Assembly: GCF_033095985.1 (NCBI RefSeq)
Contig: NZ_AP026802.1
Span: 310,001-374,000, forward strand
Source of the DNA: Xylocopilactobacillus apicola
Lineage (GTDB): Bacteria; Bacillota; Bacilli; Lactobacillales; Lactobacillaceae
DNA: 64,000 bases
Reading direction: 5' to 3'
Positions within the stretch are counted from its first letter, which is position 1; every line of letters begins with the position of its first letter. The notes beneath the pieces were generated by a model. It saw nothing but the letters and a program-made list of their open reading frames with translations. It did not search any database and was not told the origin of the DNA. Made by a program: the position numbers and the translations under genes. This document shows, piece by piece, positions 32,729 through 43,317 of this stretch.

Positions 32729-32856
32729 TTTGAGTGGTTGATAGGGCTAAAGATTTTCTAATCGCTTAAGCTTAGGTTCGATAGCATTGGGTTGTTAGCA
32801 AATAAACTTTTGAACCCTATATTTAGATATATTTCCTAAGGAGGAACTGTTAAATT

Positions 32857-33885
32857 ATGACAGTAAAAATTGGTATTAACGGATTTGGCCGAATTGGTCG
32901 TTTAGCTTTTCGTCGCATTTTAGAATTGGGCGACAAGAGTACAGATATTGAAGTGGTTGCAATTAATGACCTTACTTCTCCTGCACTTTTGGCTCATTTG
33001 TTGAAGTATGATTCAACTCATGGCACGTTGAAAGCTGACGTCAGTGCAACAGATGATAGCATTGTTGTAAACGGCAAAAATTATCGTGTATATGCAGAAC
33101 CTGATGCAAGCAAAATCCCATGGGTAAAAAATGATGGTGTAGACTTTGTTTTGGAATGTACAGGATTCTACACTTCAGAAGAAAAAGCAAAAGCTCATTT
33201 AGATGCTGGCGCTAAGAGAGTATTGATCTCAGCTCCTGCTGGTAAGATCAAAACGATCGTTTACAGCGTAAATGATGATACTTTAACTCATGATGATAGA
33301 ATCGTTTCAGCTGGTTCATGTACTACAAACTGTTTAGCTCCAATGGTTGATGCACTTAACAAAGAATATGGCATCAAAGTTGGTACAATGACTACAGTTC
33401 ATGCCTTCACTTCTACACAGATGATCCTCGACGGACCAGTGCGTGGTGGCGACAAGCGTGCTGCACGTACTGCTTCAAACAGTACTATTCCTCATTCAAC
33501 TGGTGCTGCTAAAGCTATCGGTTTAGTTGTTCCTGCAGTTGATGGCAAATTACAAGGTCATGCACAACGTGTACCAGTTATTGACGGTTCATTAACTGAA
33601 CTTGTTTCAATCTTAGACAAGGGTAACGTTACTGCAGACCAAGTTAACGAAGCAATCCACAAATATGCAAATGACAAGAATGATTCATTTGGCTGGAATG
33701 CTGATGAAATTGTTTCTTCTGATGTTATTGGTGATACACACGGTTCATTATTTGATCCAACTCAGACAGAAGTTACTACTGCTCCTGATGGCTCACAATT
33801 AGTTAAGACTGTTTCATGGTATGACAATGAATACGGCTTTACTTGCCAGATGGTTCGTACACTTCTCAAATTTGCTACTCTTTAA
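32857..33885 (+). CDS. gap: Glyceraldehyde-3-phosphate dehydrogenase, type I
   Basis: This glycolytic enzyme oxidises glyceraldehyde-3-phosphate to 1,3-bisphosphoglycerate with NAD. The 342-residue protein has the N-terminal Rossmann motif INGFGRIGR and the catalytic Cys155 in [25 protein letters not shown] and [14 protein letters not shown] follow. A strong AAGGAGG site and codon choice limited to a few preferred codons fit high expression. It is the first gene of gap-pgk-tpiA-eno; the repressor gene cggR, often found in front, is absent. Confidence 0.98.
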   Translation: MTVKIGINGFGRIGRLAFRRILELGDKSTDIEVVAINDLTSPALLAHLLKYDSTHGTLKADVSATDDSIVVNGKNYRVYAEPDASKIPWVKNDGVDFVLECTGFYTSEEKAKAHLDAGAKRVLISAPAGKIKTIVYSVNDDTLTHDDRIVSAGSCTTNCLAPMVDALNKEYGIKVGTMTTVHAFTSTQMILDGPVRGGDKRAARTASNSTIPHSTGAAKAIGLVVPAVDGKLQGHAQRVPVIDGSLTELVSILDKGNVTADQVNEAIHKYANDKNDSFGWNADEIVSSDVIGDTHGSLFDPTQTEVTTAPDGSQLVKTVSWYDNEYGFTCQMVRTLLKFATL

Positions 33886-33900
33886 TAGAGTGTGGATTAA

Positions 33901-33934
33901 GACGGGTAGTTTATTTGGCTATTCGTCTTTTTTT
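33901..33934 (+). terminator. Terminator-like hairpin between gap and pgk
   Basis: GACGGGTAG (33901-33909) pairs fully with CTATTCGTC (33919-33927), counting two G:U pairs, and is followed by T7. It sits inside the operon and probably makes gap mRNA more abundant than the downstream genes. Confidence 0.7.
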
Positions 33935-33956
33935 ATTGAATAGGAGATTAAAATAA

Positions 33957-35168
33957 ATGGCTAAATTAACAGTTAAAGATCTTGATTTAAAAGACAAAAA
34001 AGTTTTGATGCGGGTTGACTTTAACGTTCCTATTAAAGGCGGCGTTATTGGTAACGATAACAGAATCGTTGCAGCACTTCCTACAATCAAATATGTAATG
34101 GAACAAGGCGGCAAACTAATTCTTTTGTCTCACTTAGGAAGAATCAAGTCTGACGATGACAAAAAAGAATTAACACTTGCACCAGTTGCTAAACGCCTCA
34201 GTGAATTATTGGATAAACCCGTAAAATTCATGCCAGTTAACGAAGGCAAAGAACTCGAAGATGCAGTTAATGAATTAAAAGACGGTGACGTTCTTTTAAT
34301 GGAAAACACTCGTTTCCAAGACATTGACAATGATTTTGGCAAACGCGAAAGTAAAAACGATCCAAAACTTGGCGAGTATTGGGCAAGTTTAGGTGATGCT
34401 TTTGTTAATGACGCATTCGGTACAGCTCATCGTGCCCATGCTTCTAACGTTGGAATTGCTGAAGCAATGAAGAAAGACGGCAAACCAGTAGCAGCTGGTT
34501 TCTTAATGGAAAAAGAAATCAAGTTCTTAGGTGACGCAGTTGATAATCCAGTTCATCCATTTGTGACAATCCTTGGCGGTGCTAAAGTATCTGACAAAAT
34601 TGACGTCATCACTAATTTGATTCCAAAATCTGATTATATTTTAATCGGTGGTGGAATGGCTTATACCTTCCTTGCAGCTCAAGGCAAAAAGATTGGTAAA
34701 TCATTGTTTGAAGCTGACAAAGTTGAACTTGCTAAAGAATTATTAGCTAAAGCTGGTGACAAAATTGTTTTACCAGTTGATCATGTGGTAGCACCTGAAT
34801 TTTCAAATGACGCTCCAACAAGTGTTGTTGAAGATAATATCCCAGATGATCAAATGGGTCTTGATATTGGACCTAAATCAATTAAATTATTTGTTTCTAA
34901 ATTACAAGGCGCTAAGACTGTTGTTTGGAACGGACCAATGGGTGCGTTTGAAATGAGTCACTTTGCTGAAGGTACTTTAGAAATCGGTCGTGCGCTTGGT
35001 GATCTTCAAGGTGCAACAACAATTGTTGGTGGTGGCGATTCAACAGCTGCTGCTTTCCAATTGGGAATTGCTGATAAAATCACTCATATTTCTACTGGTG
35101 GTGGCGCATCCTTAGAATACCTGGAAGGTAAAACTTTGCCAGGAATTGCTGCAATTTCAGATAAATAG
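33957..35168 (+). CDS. pgk: Phosphoglycerate kinase
   Basis: The enzyme transfers phosphate from 1,3-bisphosphoglycerate to ADP. The 403-residue length is normal. The N-terminal [22 protein letters not shown], the ENTRF motif and the C-terminal WNGPMGAFE and GGGDSTAAA motifs are all present. It lies 71 bp downstream of gap, across the hairpin, and 9 bp before tpiA. The ribosome binding site is TAGGAG. Confidence 0.98.
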   Translation: MAKLTVKDLDLKDKKVLMRVDFNVPIKGGVIGNDNRIVAALPTIKYVMEQGGKLILLSHLGRIKSDDDKKELTLAPVAKRLSELLDKPVKFMPVNEGKELEDAVNELKDGDVLLMENTRFQDIDNDFGKRESKNDPKLGEYWASLGDAFVNDAFGTAHRAHASNVGIAEAMKKDGKPVAAGFLMEKEIKFLGDAVDNPVHPFVTILGGAKVSDKIDVITNLIPKSDYILIGGGMAYTFLAAQGKKIGKSLFEADKVELAKELLAKAGDKIVLPVDHVVAPEFSNDAPTSVVEDNIPDDQMGLDIGPKSIKLFVSKLQGAKTVVWNGPMGAFEMSHFAEGTLEIGRALGDLQGATTIVGGGDSTAAAFQLGIADKITHISTGGGASLEYLEGKTLPGIAAISDK

Positions 35169-35177
35169 GAGGAAATT

Positions 35178-35933
35178 ATGAGAATACCATTAATCGCTGG
35201 TAACTGGAAGATGAATAAGAACCCTGAACAAACTCGCGAGTTTGTTTCAGCTGTTAAATCAAAACTTCCGCAATCAGGTAAAGTTGAAACTGTTATTGGT
35301 GCTCCAGCCGTTGATCTGGAAGCTTTAGTTGAATCTTCAGCCGATACCCAATTAAAGCCAGCAGCAGAAAATTGCTATTTTGAAGATGCTGGTGCATTTA
35401 CAGGTGAAAATAGTCCAAAAGTACTTTCAGAAATGCACATTCCATATGTAATTATTGGACATTCTGAAAGACGTGAATATTTCCACGAAACTGATGAAGA
35501 TGTAAACAAGAAAGCTCATCAAATTTTTAAAAACCGGATGACTCCAATTCTTTGTGTTGGTGAAAGTCTTGAAATTCGTGAAAAAGGCGAAACTAACAAA
35601 TGGGTCGAAGATCAGGTTAAAGCTGGTATCAAAGGCTTAACAGAAGATCAAGTATCACGCTTAGTAATCGCTTATGAACCAATTTGGGCAATCGGAACTG
35701 GCAAAACTGCAACTTCAGAACAAGCTGAAGAGGTTTGTGCTCATATCCGTAAAGTTGTTGAAAAACTTTATAGTGAAGGCGTTGCTGAAAAAATGCGCGT
35801 TCTTTATGGCGGATCTGTTAAACCAGAGAACATTAAAGAGTTGATGGGTAAGAAAAACATTGACGGCGGTCTTGTCGGTGGTGCTTCACTTGAACCTGAA
35901 AGCTTTTTGCAATTAGCTAATTATAACGACTAA
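35178..35933 (+). CDS. tpiA: Triosephosphate isomerase
   Basis: The enzyme interconverts dihydroxyacetone phosphate and glyceraldehyde-3-phosphate. The protein has 251 residues, with AGNWKMN at the start, the catalytic histidine region IGHSERRE, the catalytic glutamate in [11 protein letters not shown], and the phosphate-binding YGGSVKPEN. It is translated from AGGAGG 9 bp after pgk. Confidence 0.98.
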   Translation: MRIPLIAGNWKMNKNPEQTREFVSAVKSKLPQSGKVETVIGAPAVDLEALVESSADTQLKPAAENCYFEDAGAFTGENSPKVLSEMHIPYVIIGHSERREYFHETDEDVNKKAHQIFKNRMTPILCVGESLEIREKGETNKWVEDQVKAGIKGLTEDQVSRLVIAYEPIWAIGTGKTATSEQAEEVCAHIRKVVEKLYSEGVAEKMRVLYGGSVKPENIKELMGKKNIDGGLVGGASLEPESFLQLANYND

Positions 35934-35996
35934 GCTATATATTTTTAATTCTAATTTAGATAAAATAAGAGTGTCAGATAAATAAAGGAGATATAA

Positions 35997-37307
<1,311 letters not shown>

Positions 37308-37323
37308 TTAGTGCTAGCTAAAA

Positions 37324-37357
37324 AAGTCTAATCCTTACAGGGTTAGGCTTTTTGTTT
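37324..37357. terminator. Bidirectional terminator between eno and the XRE gene
   Basis: AAGTCTAATCC (37324-37334) pairs with GGGTTAGGCTT (37340-37350). A T run follows on the plus strand and an A run precedes it, so it can serve both directions. Confidence 0.75.
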
Positions 37358-37702
37358 TGCAAGGTCTATTGCAATTCTTAACGCAGTTTCTAAATAACTT
37401 TTTTGAGTCGGTGTTGCAGGTTGACCCCAAAACTCATAATAATTATCATCTACAGATTTTTTAAGTAAATCTTCAGCCATTATTCCAAGATCATTTCTAT
37501 GATCATTTTTGTTATTTCCCAAAAGATAATCAATTGAAACGTTTAGTAATTGAGCAATATTAATCAAAATCAAGAAATTGGGTTGCCGTTTGCCAGATTC
37601 ATATGCAGAATATGCAGCTCTAGTAACACCGATTTCTTTAGCAACATATTCTTGTGTGAAGTGTAGTAGTTTACGTTGACTTCTTAGACGTTCGTTAAAC
37701 AT
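37343..37702 (-). CDS. XRE-family helix-turn-helix regulator
   Basis: The 119-residue protein starts at MFNERLRSQR, with AGGAGG upstream; an ATG 10 codons earlier lacks a site. The N-terminal 65 residues form a classic XRE helix-turn-helix (TQEYVAKEIGVTRAAYSAYE, then YLLGNN). The C-terminal 50 residues show no domain I recognise. It is divergent from the small XRE gene at 37845, with palindromic operators between them, as in phage-type or toxin-type genetic switches. The target genes are unknown. Confidence 0.85.
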   Translation of the reverse strand: MFNERLRSQRKLLHFTQEYVAKEIGVTRAAYSAYESGKRQPNFLILINIAQLLNVSIDYLLGNNKNDHRNDLGIMAEDLLKKSVDDNYYEFWGQPATPTQKSYLETALRIAIDLAKQKA

Positions 37703-37722
37703 AAAAATTCCTCCTAAAATCC

Positions 37723-37802
37723 ATAGTAACATTTTGTTACATCAAATAATGTCACATTTCGTTGCAATATATATTGACAAGAAACAAATTGCATCATATT
37801 AT
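37723..37802. promoter_or_regulatory. Divergent promoters and palindromic operators of the XRE pair
   Basis: GTAACATTTTGTTAC (37726-37740) is a perfect 5-bp palindrome around ATTTT and overlaps the leftward extended -10 (TGTTACTAT, minus strand). GTCACATTTCGTTGC (37751-37765) is a degenerate copy. A third half-like copy, GCAATTTGTTTC, lies at 37781-37792 on the minus strand inside the rightward promoter. That promoter is TTGACA (37774-37779), 17 nt, TATTAT (37797-37802). Confidence 0.65.
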
Positions 37803-37844
37803 AGGACAGGAAACTATTAGTTACACGGAAGGAGAAACTAATAC

Positions 37845-38033
37845 TTGCGATATTGGTTAAAAGAATTGAGAAAAGATTTAAATATGTCGCAACTTCAAGT
37901 CGCTCAATTGTCGGGAATTCATCGGGTTCACTATACTTTTATTGAGAATGGACGAAGACGTCCTAGCCCTCAAGTTGCCCAAAGAATTGGCAAAGTTTTA
38001 AATTTTGATTGGACCCTCTTTTTTATTGACTAA
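37845..38033 (+). CDS. Small XRE-family helix-turn-helix protein with TTG start
   Basis: The 62-residue protein is almost only an XRE helix-turn-helix (MSQLQVAQLSGIHRVHYTFI, then RRRPSPQVAQRIGKVL). The TTG start at 37845 follows AAGGAG by nine bases and fits the family N-terminus (WLKELRKDLNMSQ). It is divergent from the larger XRE gene. No partner gene follows, so it may be the Cro-like half of a switch whose cargo is lost or located elsewhere. Confidence 0.8.
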   Translation: MRYWLKELRKDLNMSQLQVAQLSGIHRVHYTFIENGRRRPSPQVAQRIGKVLNFDWTLFFID

Positions 38034-38406
38034 TGAAACACTTTTACTTATTGAATAAAAAATATTGATAAATTTTTGTAGTATTTAATTTCGTGAGAAT
38101 TTTGGATATGTCAAAAGAATAAAGCATCAGCTTTGATACTGTCTGTTGCTGAAGTGTCATGAAATTGAATTTTACAAAAATAGAGAATCCTATTTAGATA
38201 CTAATAAATACTAAAAGTTTGTTGTTATCAAATATGTATTTTTATTGGTCAAATGACGATGGGCTTACATTTGTACGAACGAACCATATTAGGTTAATCG
38301 TTTAACTAGAGTCAGATAACTAAATCAGCAAAAATTTTAGCAAGATTCAAAGCATGGTCACGACCGGAGATACTGTTGCAGCGGAGGCTTTTTATTCATT
38401 TAGGGA

Positions 38407-38468
38407 AGTCCTTGTATACAACAAAAAAATTTTCATTAATTTAAAAAAACCTGTTGTATAATTGGACT
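38407..38468. repeat. Imperfect inverted repeat in the 527-bp gap after the XRE gene
   Basis: AGTCCTTGTATACAACA (38407-38423) and TGTTGTATAATTGGACT (38452-38468) match as inverted copies at 14 of 17 positions, with a 28-nt A/T-rich loop. The rest of 38034-38560 shows no gene I can support. The repeat may be a hairpin, an operator pair for the next gene, or the ends of a degraded element. Confidence 0.4.
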
Positions 38469-38522
38469 CTTAATCAATATTTAAATATTCTTTTGAAATA
38501 ACTTTCTTATATCGCCATTATT

Positions 38523-38531
38523 TGATATAAT
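38523..38531 (+). promoter_or_regulatory. Extended -10 promoter of the second BlaI-family gene
   Basis: TGATATAAT (TATAAT at 38526-38531) lies 29 bp before the start codon. Confidence 0.45.
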
Positions 38532-38560
38532 AAAAATCAAAAATAAAAAAGGAATCAGAT

Positions 38561-38902
38561 ATGATTAAAAGATTAACCCCAGGTGAAGAAGAAGTAATGT
38601 TTATTATTTGGAAGGCGAGTGAACCATTATCAACCAGAGATATTACTAATAGTAAAGATCGCCTCAATCAAAATGTTGTCCAGTCAGTTGTTAGAAGACT
38701 CTTGGAAAAGAAATTTATTAAGGTATGCGGGATTGCACATAGTGGACCTTCAATAACTAGACTGTATAAACCAGTAATTCGCGAAGTAGAGTACTTTTCA
38801 AATGTTGTTCCTAAGGATACTTTGAAAAAAGTTGTCAGACATTACTTGAGTAAAGTTAATGATGAAGAGGAACTCAATGATTTAAAGCAAATTTTGGTTT
38901 GA
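38561..38902 (+). CDS. BlaI/MecI/CopY-family winged-helix regulator (second orphan)
   Basis: This 113-residue protein is a paralog of the one at 9915. LTPGEEEVMFIIWKASEPLS and VQSVVRRLLEKKFIKV form the winged helix, and TRLYKPVIREVEYFSNVV leads into a short helical tail. No sensor, beta-lactamase or copper transporter gene is adjacent. AAGGA lies before the ATG. It is transcribed alone and closed by a terminator at 38971. Confidence 0.85.
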   Translation: MIKRLTPGEEEVMFIIWKASEPLSTRDITNSKDRLNQNVVQSVVRRLLEKKFIKVCGIAHSGPSITRLYKPVIREVEYFSNVVPKDTLKKVVRHYLSKVNDEEELNDLKQILV

Positions 38903-38970
38903 GTTTTTTATAAGCTGGTAATTAATCAGTAAACCAGAAATCTGATTTGATTTTTTCTTAAAGAGCCATG

Positions 38971-38994
38971 AACTCCATTTTTGGAGTTTTTTTT
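38971..38994 (+). terminator. Terminator of the second BlaI-family gene
   Basis: AACTCC (38971-38976) pairs with GGAGTT (38983-38988), followed by a T8 run. Confidence 0.8.
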
Positions 38995-39038
38995 CGATTA
39001 TTCTAGTTACTATCAATTTAATGTTGTATGATTAAGGT

Positions 39039-40424
39039 ATGTTAAAAATTCAAGAACTCTCAACTTGTACTTCTCAAAATAAACTAATCGAATCAGGTGC
39101 TGATTTGCTAAATGAAGTAAGTTATGATGATTTGGGAAAATTCTATGCAGTTCATCGCTCGGCTGTTGAAATTGATGAAAATGCCCGTAATTTTATGGTG
39201 CCTGAGTTGGTTCCCCAACGAATCCAACGAATGCGAGCATCGGCATTTGCTTATTTTAGGGGTTGCGCTAAATTAATGTCGATGGATCTTTTGGAACAAA
39301 AAGATACTGATATTAAAATTGTGGTGTGTGGAGATGCCCATCTCGGTAATTTTGGTTTCTATGCATCACCAGAACGCAATTTGCTTTTTGATTTGAATGA
39401 TTTCGATGAAGCAGGGTACAAAAATTGGGAATGGGACGTTAGAAGGCTTTTGGTTAGCATTTTCCTCGCTGGAAGTTGCAATGATTTTAAACGCAGTAAG
39501 CTTAATTTAATTGCCCAAAATGCTTGTAAATCTTATCGTAATGGTTTAAGAGACATGTTCGAAGGTTCTGCGTTAACTCGATTTTATCGCCAAACCGAAT
39601 TTAAGACAGCATTCAATCATTTGAAAATTAAAGAAAAAGATGCAGAGCTCTTTCAGTCAATTGTTGCAAAGGCCCGCAATCGAACGGCAGAGCAAGTGCT
39701 TGAAAAGTATACTCAAACAGACAAAAAAGGCAATTTACGTTTTAACGAAACACCTCCACGAAGAGTTCATGTCGATCAAGCAGATTATAATCAAATTGTT
39801 GAAGGAATGAAAGAATATCTTTTGACAGTTCGTACGGATGTGGCAGTTCTTTTATCTGAATATCAAATCATTGATATCGTTCGTCATAGTGTTGGGATCG
39901 GAAGCTATGGGACTCTTTGTTATTTAGTTTTGTTAGTTCATAGTGATGGAAGTCACTTGATTTTGCAAATCAAAGAAGCGCTGCCGACGATCGGTGAAAC
40001 TAGCCGCGATATTTTGCACTTTAAATCTGACCAATGCGTTAGTGAAGGGCAGAGAATTACTGCTTCTCAGAAAATAATGCAAAGTGCCTTTGATCCATTT
40101 CTTGGTTTTTTTGAAATGGGGGGAAATAGTTTCTATGTGCGCCAATTTCGTGATATGAAAGAGTCAATTGATTTAAATAAGTTAAATGTTCGGCAATTTG
40201 AGCTTTACACTGAAATTTGTGGCTATCTTCTAGCGGCAGCTCATGCGCAAAGTCCGCTTGCAGCTTGTATTTATGGTTATGCAGGAGGCTCTGACGAATT
40301 TGATGAGCAGATGGTTCATTGGGCACAGGCCTATTCCGCTCAAGTTCAAATTGACTATACTCAATTTATGCAGTCAACAAATAAATTTGAAGAAAAATCA
40401 AAGAAAAATAAAAAATTTGCGTAA
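39039..40424 (+). CDS. DUF2252 family protein
   Basis: The 461-residue protein is a clear DUF2252 member. VCGDAHLGNFGFYASPERN and LLFDLNDFDEAGYKNWEWD are the family hallmarks and resemble the catalytic loop and metal-binding segments of protein-kinase-like phosphotransferases. VGIGSYGTLCYLVLL and YVRQFRDMK follow later. The substrate is unknown. The C-terminal Lys-rich tail is dispensable-looking. The start has only a weak AAGG site. It is transcribed toward recA but is probably separate, because recA has its own LexA-controlled promoter. Confidence 0.9.
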   Translation: MLKIQELSTCTSQNKLIESGADLLNEVSYDDLGKFYAVHRSAVEIDENARNFMVPELVPQRIQRMRASAFAYFRGCAKLMSMDLLEQKDTDIKIVVCGDAHLGNFGFYASPERNLLFDLNDFDEAGYKNWEWDVRRLLVSIFLAGSCNDFKRSKLNLIAQNACKSYRNGLRDMFEGSALTRFYRQTEFKTAFNHLKIKEKDAELFQSIVAKARNRTAEQVLEKYTQTDKKGNLRFNETPPRRVHVDQADYNQIVEGMKEYLLTVRTDVAVLLSEYQIIDIVRHSVGIGSYGTLCYLVLLVHSDGSHLILQIKEALPTIGETSRDILHFKSDQCVSEGQRITASQKIMQSAFDPFLGFFEMGGNSFYVRQFRDMKESIDLNKLNVRQFELYTEICGYLLAAAHAQSPLAACIYGYAGGSDEFDEQMVHWAQAYSAQVQIDYTQFMQSTNKFEEKSKKNKKFA

Positions 40425-40445
40425 TCTATTATGAGGGCATATAAT

Positions 40446-40459
40446 AGAACAAATGTTCT
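40446..40459 (+). promoter_or_regulatory. LexA box upstream of recA
   Basis: AGAACAAATGTTCT is a near-perfect palindrome that fits the CGAACN4GTTCG-type LexA box in its GAAC/GTTC half-sites. It lies 32 bp before the recA start. Confidence 0.75.
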
Positions 40460-40491
40460 AAATCAACCTCAAAAAAATGGAGAATTTACAT

Positions 40492-41586
40492 ATGGAAAAT
40501 GAAAAAAGGCAAGCAGCCTTAGATGCTGCACTGAAAAAGATTGAAAAGAACTTTGGAAAAGGTTCTGTAATGCGGATGGGAGACAATGCCGACCAGGAAA
40601 TCAAGACGGTTTCTACTGGATCACTTGCGCTCGATGTTGCTTTGGGTGTTGGTGGTTTCCCGCGCGGAAGAGTAGTTGAAATTTATGGTGCAGAAAGTTC
40701 GGGTAAAACAACTCTCGCCCTTCAAGCAGTGGCTGAAGCGCAGAAAGCTGGTGGAGTTGCAGCTTATATTGACGCGGAAAATGCGCTAGATCCTTATTAT
40801 GCCGAAAAATTAGGAGTTAATACTGATGATTTGCTTTTGTCACAGCCGGATACGGGGGAACAAGGCTTAGAGATCGCTGATGCATTAATCACGAGTGGGG
40901 CAATCGATATTGTGGTTGTCGATTCAGTTGCGGCTTTGGTTCCAAGAGCAGAAATTGAAGGTGAGATCGGGGATTCGCATGTCGGCTTGCAGGCGCGTTT
41001 AATGTCACAGGCACTGCGTAAACTTTCAGGCTCACTTAGTAAAACAAATACAACGGCAATTTTTATTAATCAGATTCGAGAAAAAGTTGGAATTTTATTT
41101 GGTAACCCCGAAACAACGCCTGGTGGACGGGCCTTGAAATTTTATTCTACGATTCGTCTTGAAGTAAGACGTGCTGAGCAGATCAAAAATGGAGCCGAGG
41201 TGCTTGGTAATCGGACAAAAATCAAAGTAGTCAAGAATAAGGTTGCTCCTCCTTTTAAAGTTGCTGAAGTTGATATGATTTACGGTGAAGGAATTTCTCA
41301 GACTGGTGAACTGATTGATATGGGAGTTGATCAGGATTTAGTCGAAAAGAGTGGATCTTGGTACTCTTATGATGGCGAGCGAATCGGGCAAGGGAAAGAA
41401 AATGCTAAGAAATATTTGCTTGAACATCCAGATAAGAAACAAGAATTGAATCAAAAACTTAGAGCAATTTATTTTCCGGGTTCAATAGTTGAGGAAAAAC
41501 CAAAGAAGGAAAAAGCTAAAAGTAAAAAAGATAAAACACCTGAAAATAACGAAGAAACGGCCGTAACTCCGGATAAACCGATTTAA
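40492..41586 (+). CDS. recA: Recombinase RecA
   Basis: RecA carries out strand exchange and triggers LexA cleavage. The 364-residue form starts at [16 protein letters not shown], with GGAGA eight bases upstream; an ATG five codons earlier overlaps that site and is unlikely. Walker A GAESSGKT is at residues 66-73. [17 protein letters not shown] and the loop 2 segment [22 protein letters not shown] follow. The C-terminal 35 residues are Lys/Glu-rich, as is common. Confidence 0.98.
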   Translation: MENEKRQAALDAALKKIEKNFGKGSVMRMGDNADQEIKTVSTGSLALDVALGVGGFPRGRVVEIYGAESSGKTTLALQAVAEAQKAGGVAAYIDAENALDPYYAEKLGVNTDDLLLSQPDTGEQGLEIADALITSGAIDIVVVDSVAALVPRAEIEGEIGDSHVGLQARLMSQALRKLSGSLSKTNTTAIFINQIREKVGILFGNPETTPGGRALKFYSTIRLEVRRAEQIKNGAEVLGNRTKIKVVKNKVAPPFKVAEVDMIYGEGISQTGELIDMGVDQDLVEKSGSWYSYDGERIGQGKENAKKYLLEHPDKKQELNQKLRAIYFPGSIVEEKPKKEKAKSKKDKTPENNEETAVTPDKPI

Positions 41587-41614
41587 TTAACTCCAAAAAG
41601 TGGAAACTCTAGCC

Positions 41615-41643
41615 TTGACACTTCGCAATTTTCTCCTTACTAT
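41615..41643 (+). promoter_or_regulatory. Promoter of rny
   Basis: TTGACA (41615-41620) and TACTAT (41638-41643) have an exact 17-nt spacer and lie 52 bp upstream of the rny start. Confidence 0.75.
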
Positions 41644-41694
41644 TTAATTGGCCTTAAAGTGCCAATTATTTTACAAACGAAGGAGAGATTGGTT

Positions 41695-43275
41695 ATGCAA
41701 GTACCACCGCAGCCGCCAGTCTTTGTTATATTATTCACGATATTAATTTCAGCCATTGTTGGCTTAATCGTGGGGGTTTTGGTTAATCGTTATATATCGA
41801 ATCGAAATCTTGATGATGCTCGCAATAGTGCTGAAGGAATCATCGAAAATGCTAAAAGAGAAGCAGATAGTTTAAAAAAAGAGCTGCTTTTAAATAGCAA
41901 AGAAGAAAATAGTAGATATCGTTCTAAGATTGAAGATGAGTTACATTCTCGTCGTGTTGTCCTCGTTGAACAAGAAACGCGTTTAAATAACCGAGAGGAA
42001 AAAGTTGACCGGCGTGAGACCTTGCTTGAAAAAAAGGAGGAGCAGTTAGCTCGCCTAGAAGAGCGGGTCGAAGATGAGCAGCAAAAAGTTGTTGAATTGC
42101 GAGACGAAGCTAAGAAGTTAGTTGAAGCACAGCAGCATAAGTTCAATGAAATTGCTCAGTTGAGTCCCGACGAAGCAAAAACGATTATTATGACTCGGTT
42201 AAAGGATGAGTTGGTGCGAGAACGTGCGCAAATGGTTCGTGAAAGCGAATCACGAACACGGATCGAAGCAAAAAGAATTGCTAAAGAAATTGTAGTTCAA
42301 GCAATCGAGAGAAGCGCCGCGGACATTGTAGCTGATGTGACAGTTAGTGTCGTCAACTTGCCAAATGAAGAAATGAAAGGTCGAATCATTGGTCGAGAAG
42401 GCCGAAATATTAGGAGTTTTGAGGCTTTGACTGGTGTGGACCTAGTTATTGATGAAACGCCAGAAACGGTAATTTTGAGTAGTTTTGATCCAGTTAGACG
42501 TGAAATTGGTCGGATCGCGCTGGAAAAATTAATTATTGATGGGCGGATCCATCCAGGCAAGATTGAAGAAATAGTTGATAAATCGCAAAAAGAATTTGAT
42601 GATCACTTACGCGAACTGGGAGATCAAACTATTTTCGATTTGGGATTGCATGAAATGCATCCAGAATTGATCAAATTGGTTGGTCGACTTGCATATCGAA
42701 CAAGTTACGGGCAAAATGTCTTGAGTCATTCGATCCAAGTTGCATTACTCACTGGTACGATGGCAGCTGAATTGGGAGAAGACGAAGTTATGGCTCGCCG
42801 GGCCGGTTTACTGCATGATATTGGTAAATCAATTGACCATGAAACTGAAGGATCACATATTGAAATTGGGGTTGAATTGGCTAAACGATTTCATGAACCT
42901 GAAGAAGTTATTAATACAATTGCTAGTCATCATGGAGACGTTGAAGCTAAATCAGTAATCGCAGTTTTAGTTGCTGCAGCAGATGCGGTTTCTGCTGCGC
43001 GGCCAGGAGCTCGTTCAGAGTCGCTTGATAGTTATATTCGACGCTTAGAAAAATTAGAATCATTGGTAAATGAATTTAAGGGAGTTAAGCAAAGTTACGC
43101 GATTCAAGCAGGGCGAGAAATTCGAGTTATTGTTTCACCAGCCCAGGTTGGTGACGACGATACAGTATTGCTTGCCCGTGAAATCAAAGCTAAAATTGAA
43201 CAAGAATTATCTTATCCAGGACATATTAAAGTTTCCGTTATACGTGAATTTAGGGCGGTAGAAATTGCTAGTTAG
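41695..43275 (+). CDS. rny: Ribonuclease Y
   Basis: RNase Y is the membrane-bound endoribonuclease that starts mRNA decay in many Firmicutes. The 526-residue form starts at [10 protein letters not shown] with AGGAGAG upstream; an in-frame start 12 codons earlier has no site. An N-terminal membrane helix (about residues 9-32) precedes a long coiled coil (35-180). A KH domain has [17 protein letters not shown], and the HD domain has HSIQVALL and [12 protein letters not shown]. It ends at a terminator-like hairpin that reaches into the start region of tagO. Confidence 0.97.
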   Translation: MQVPPQPPVFVILFTILISAIVGLIVGVLVNRYISNRNLDDARNSAEGIIENAKREADSLKKELLLNSKEENSRYRSKIEDELHSRRVVLVEQETRLNNREEKVDRRETLLEKKEEQLARLEERVEDEQQKVVELRDEAKKLVEAQQHKFNEIAQLSPDEAKTIIMTRLKDELVRERAQMVRESESRTRIEAKRIAKEIVVQAIERSAADIVADVTVSVVNLPNEEMKGRIIGREGRNIRSFEALTGVDLVIDETPETVILSSFDPVRREIGRIALEKLIIDGRIHPGKIEEIVDKSQKEFDDHLRELGDQTIFDLGLHEMHPELIKLVGRLAYRTSYGQNVLSHSIQVALLTGTMAAELGEDEVMARRAGLLHDIGKSIDHETEGSHIEIGVELAKRFHEPEEVINTIASHHGDVEAKSVIAVLVAAADAVSAARPGARSESLDSYIRRLEKLESLVNEFKGVKQSYAIQAGREIRVIVSPAQVGDDDTVLLAREIKAKIEQELSYPGHIKVSVIREFRAVEIAS

Positions 43276-43317
43276 AGATGGAAGAAAGTCAGAAGACTTT
43301 CGTTTCATCTCTTTTTT
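43274..43317 (+). terminator. Terminator-like hairpin after rny, overlapping the possible tagO 5' end
   Basis: AGAGATG (43274-43280) pairs with CATCTCT (43306-43312) and, inside, GAAAGTC with GACTTTC; T6 follows. If tagO began at its only in-frame ATG (43278), this terminator would lie inside that gene. Confidence 0.75.

Noticed and set aside
19417-32800. Direct repeat of the tRNA-Arg 3' end as an attachment site at the far side of the accessory block
   Set aside because: Only the short common string GGTTCGA recurs near 32775; this is too short to support an att site.
38411-38423. TTGTATACAA as a BlaI/CopY operator
   Set aside because: The known operator core is TACA-N2-TGTA; here the order is TGTA-TACA, so the match is not convincing.
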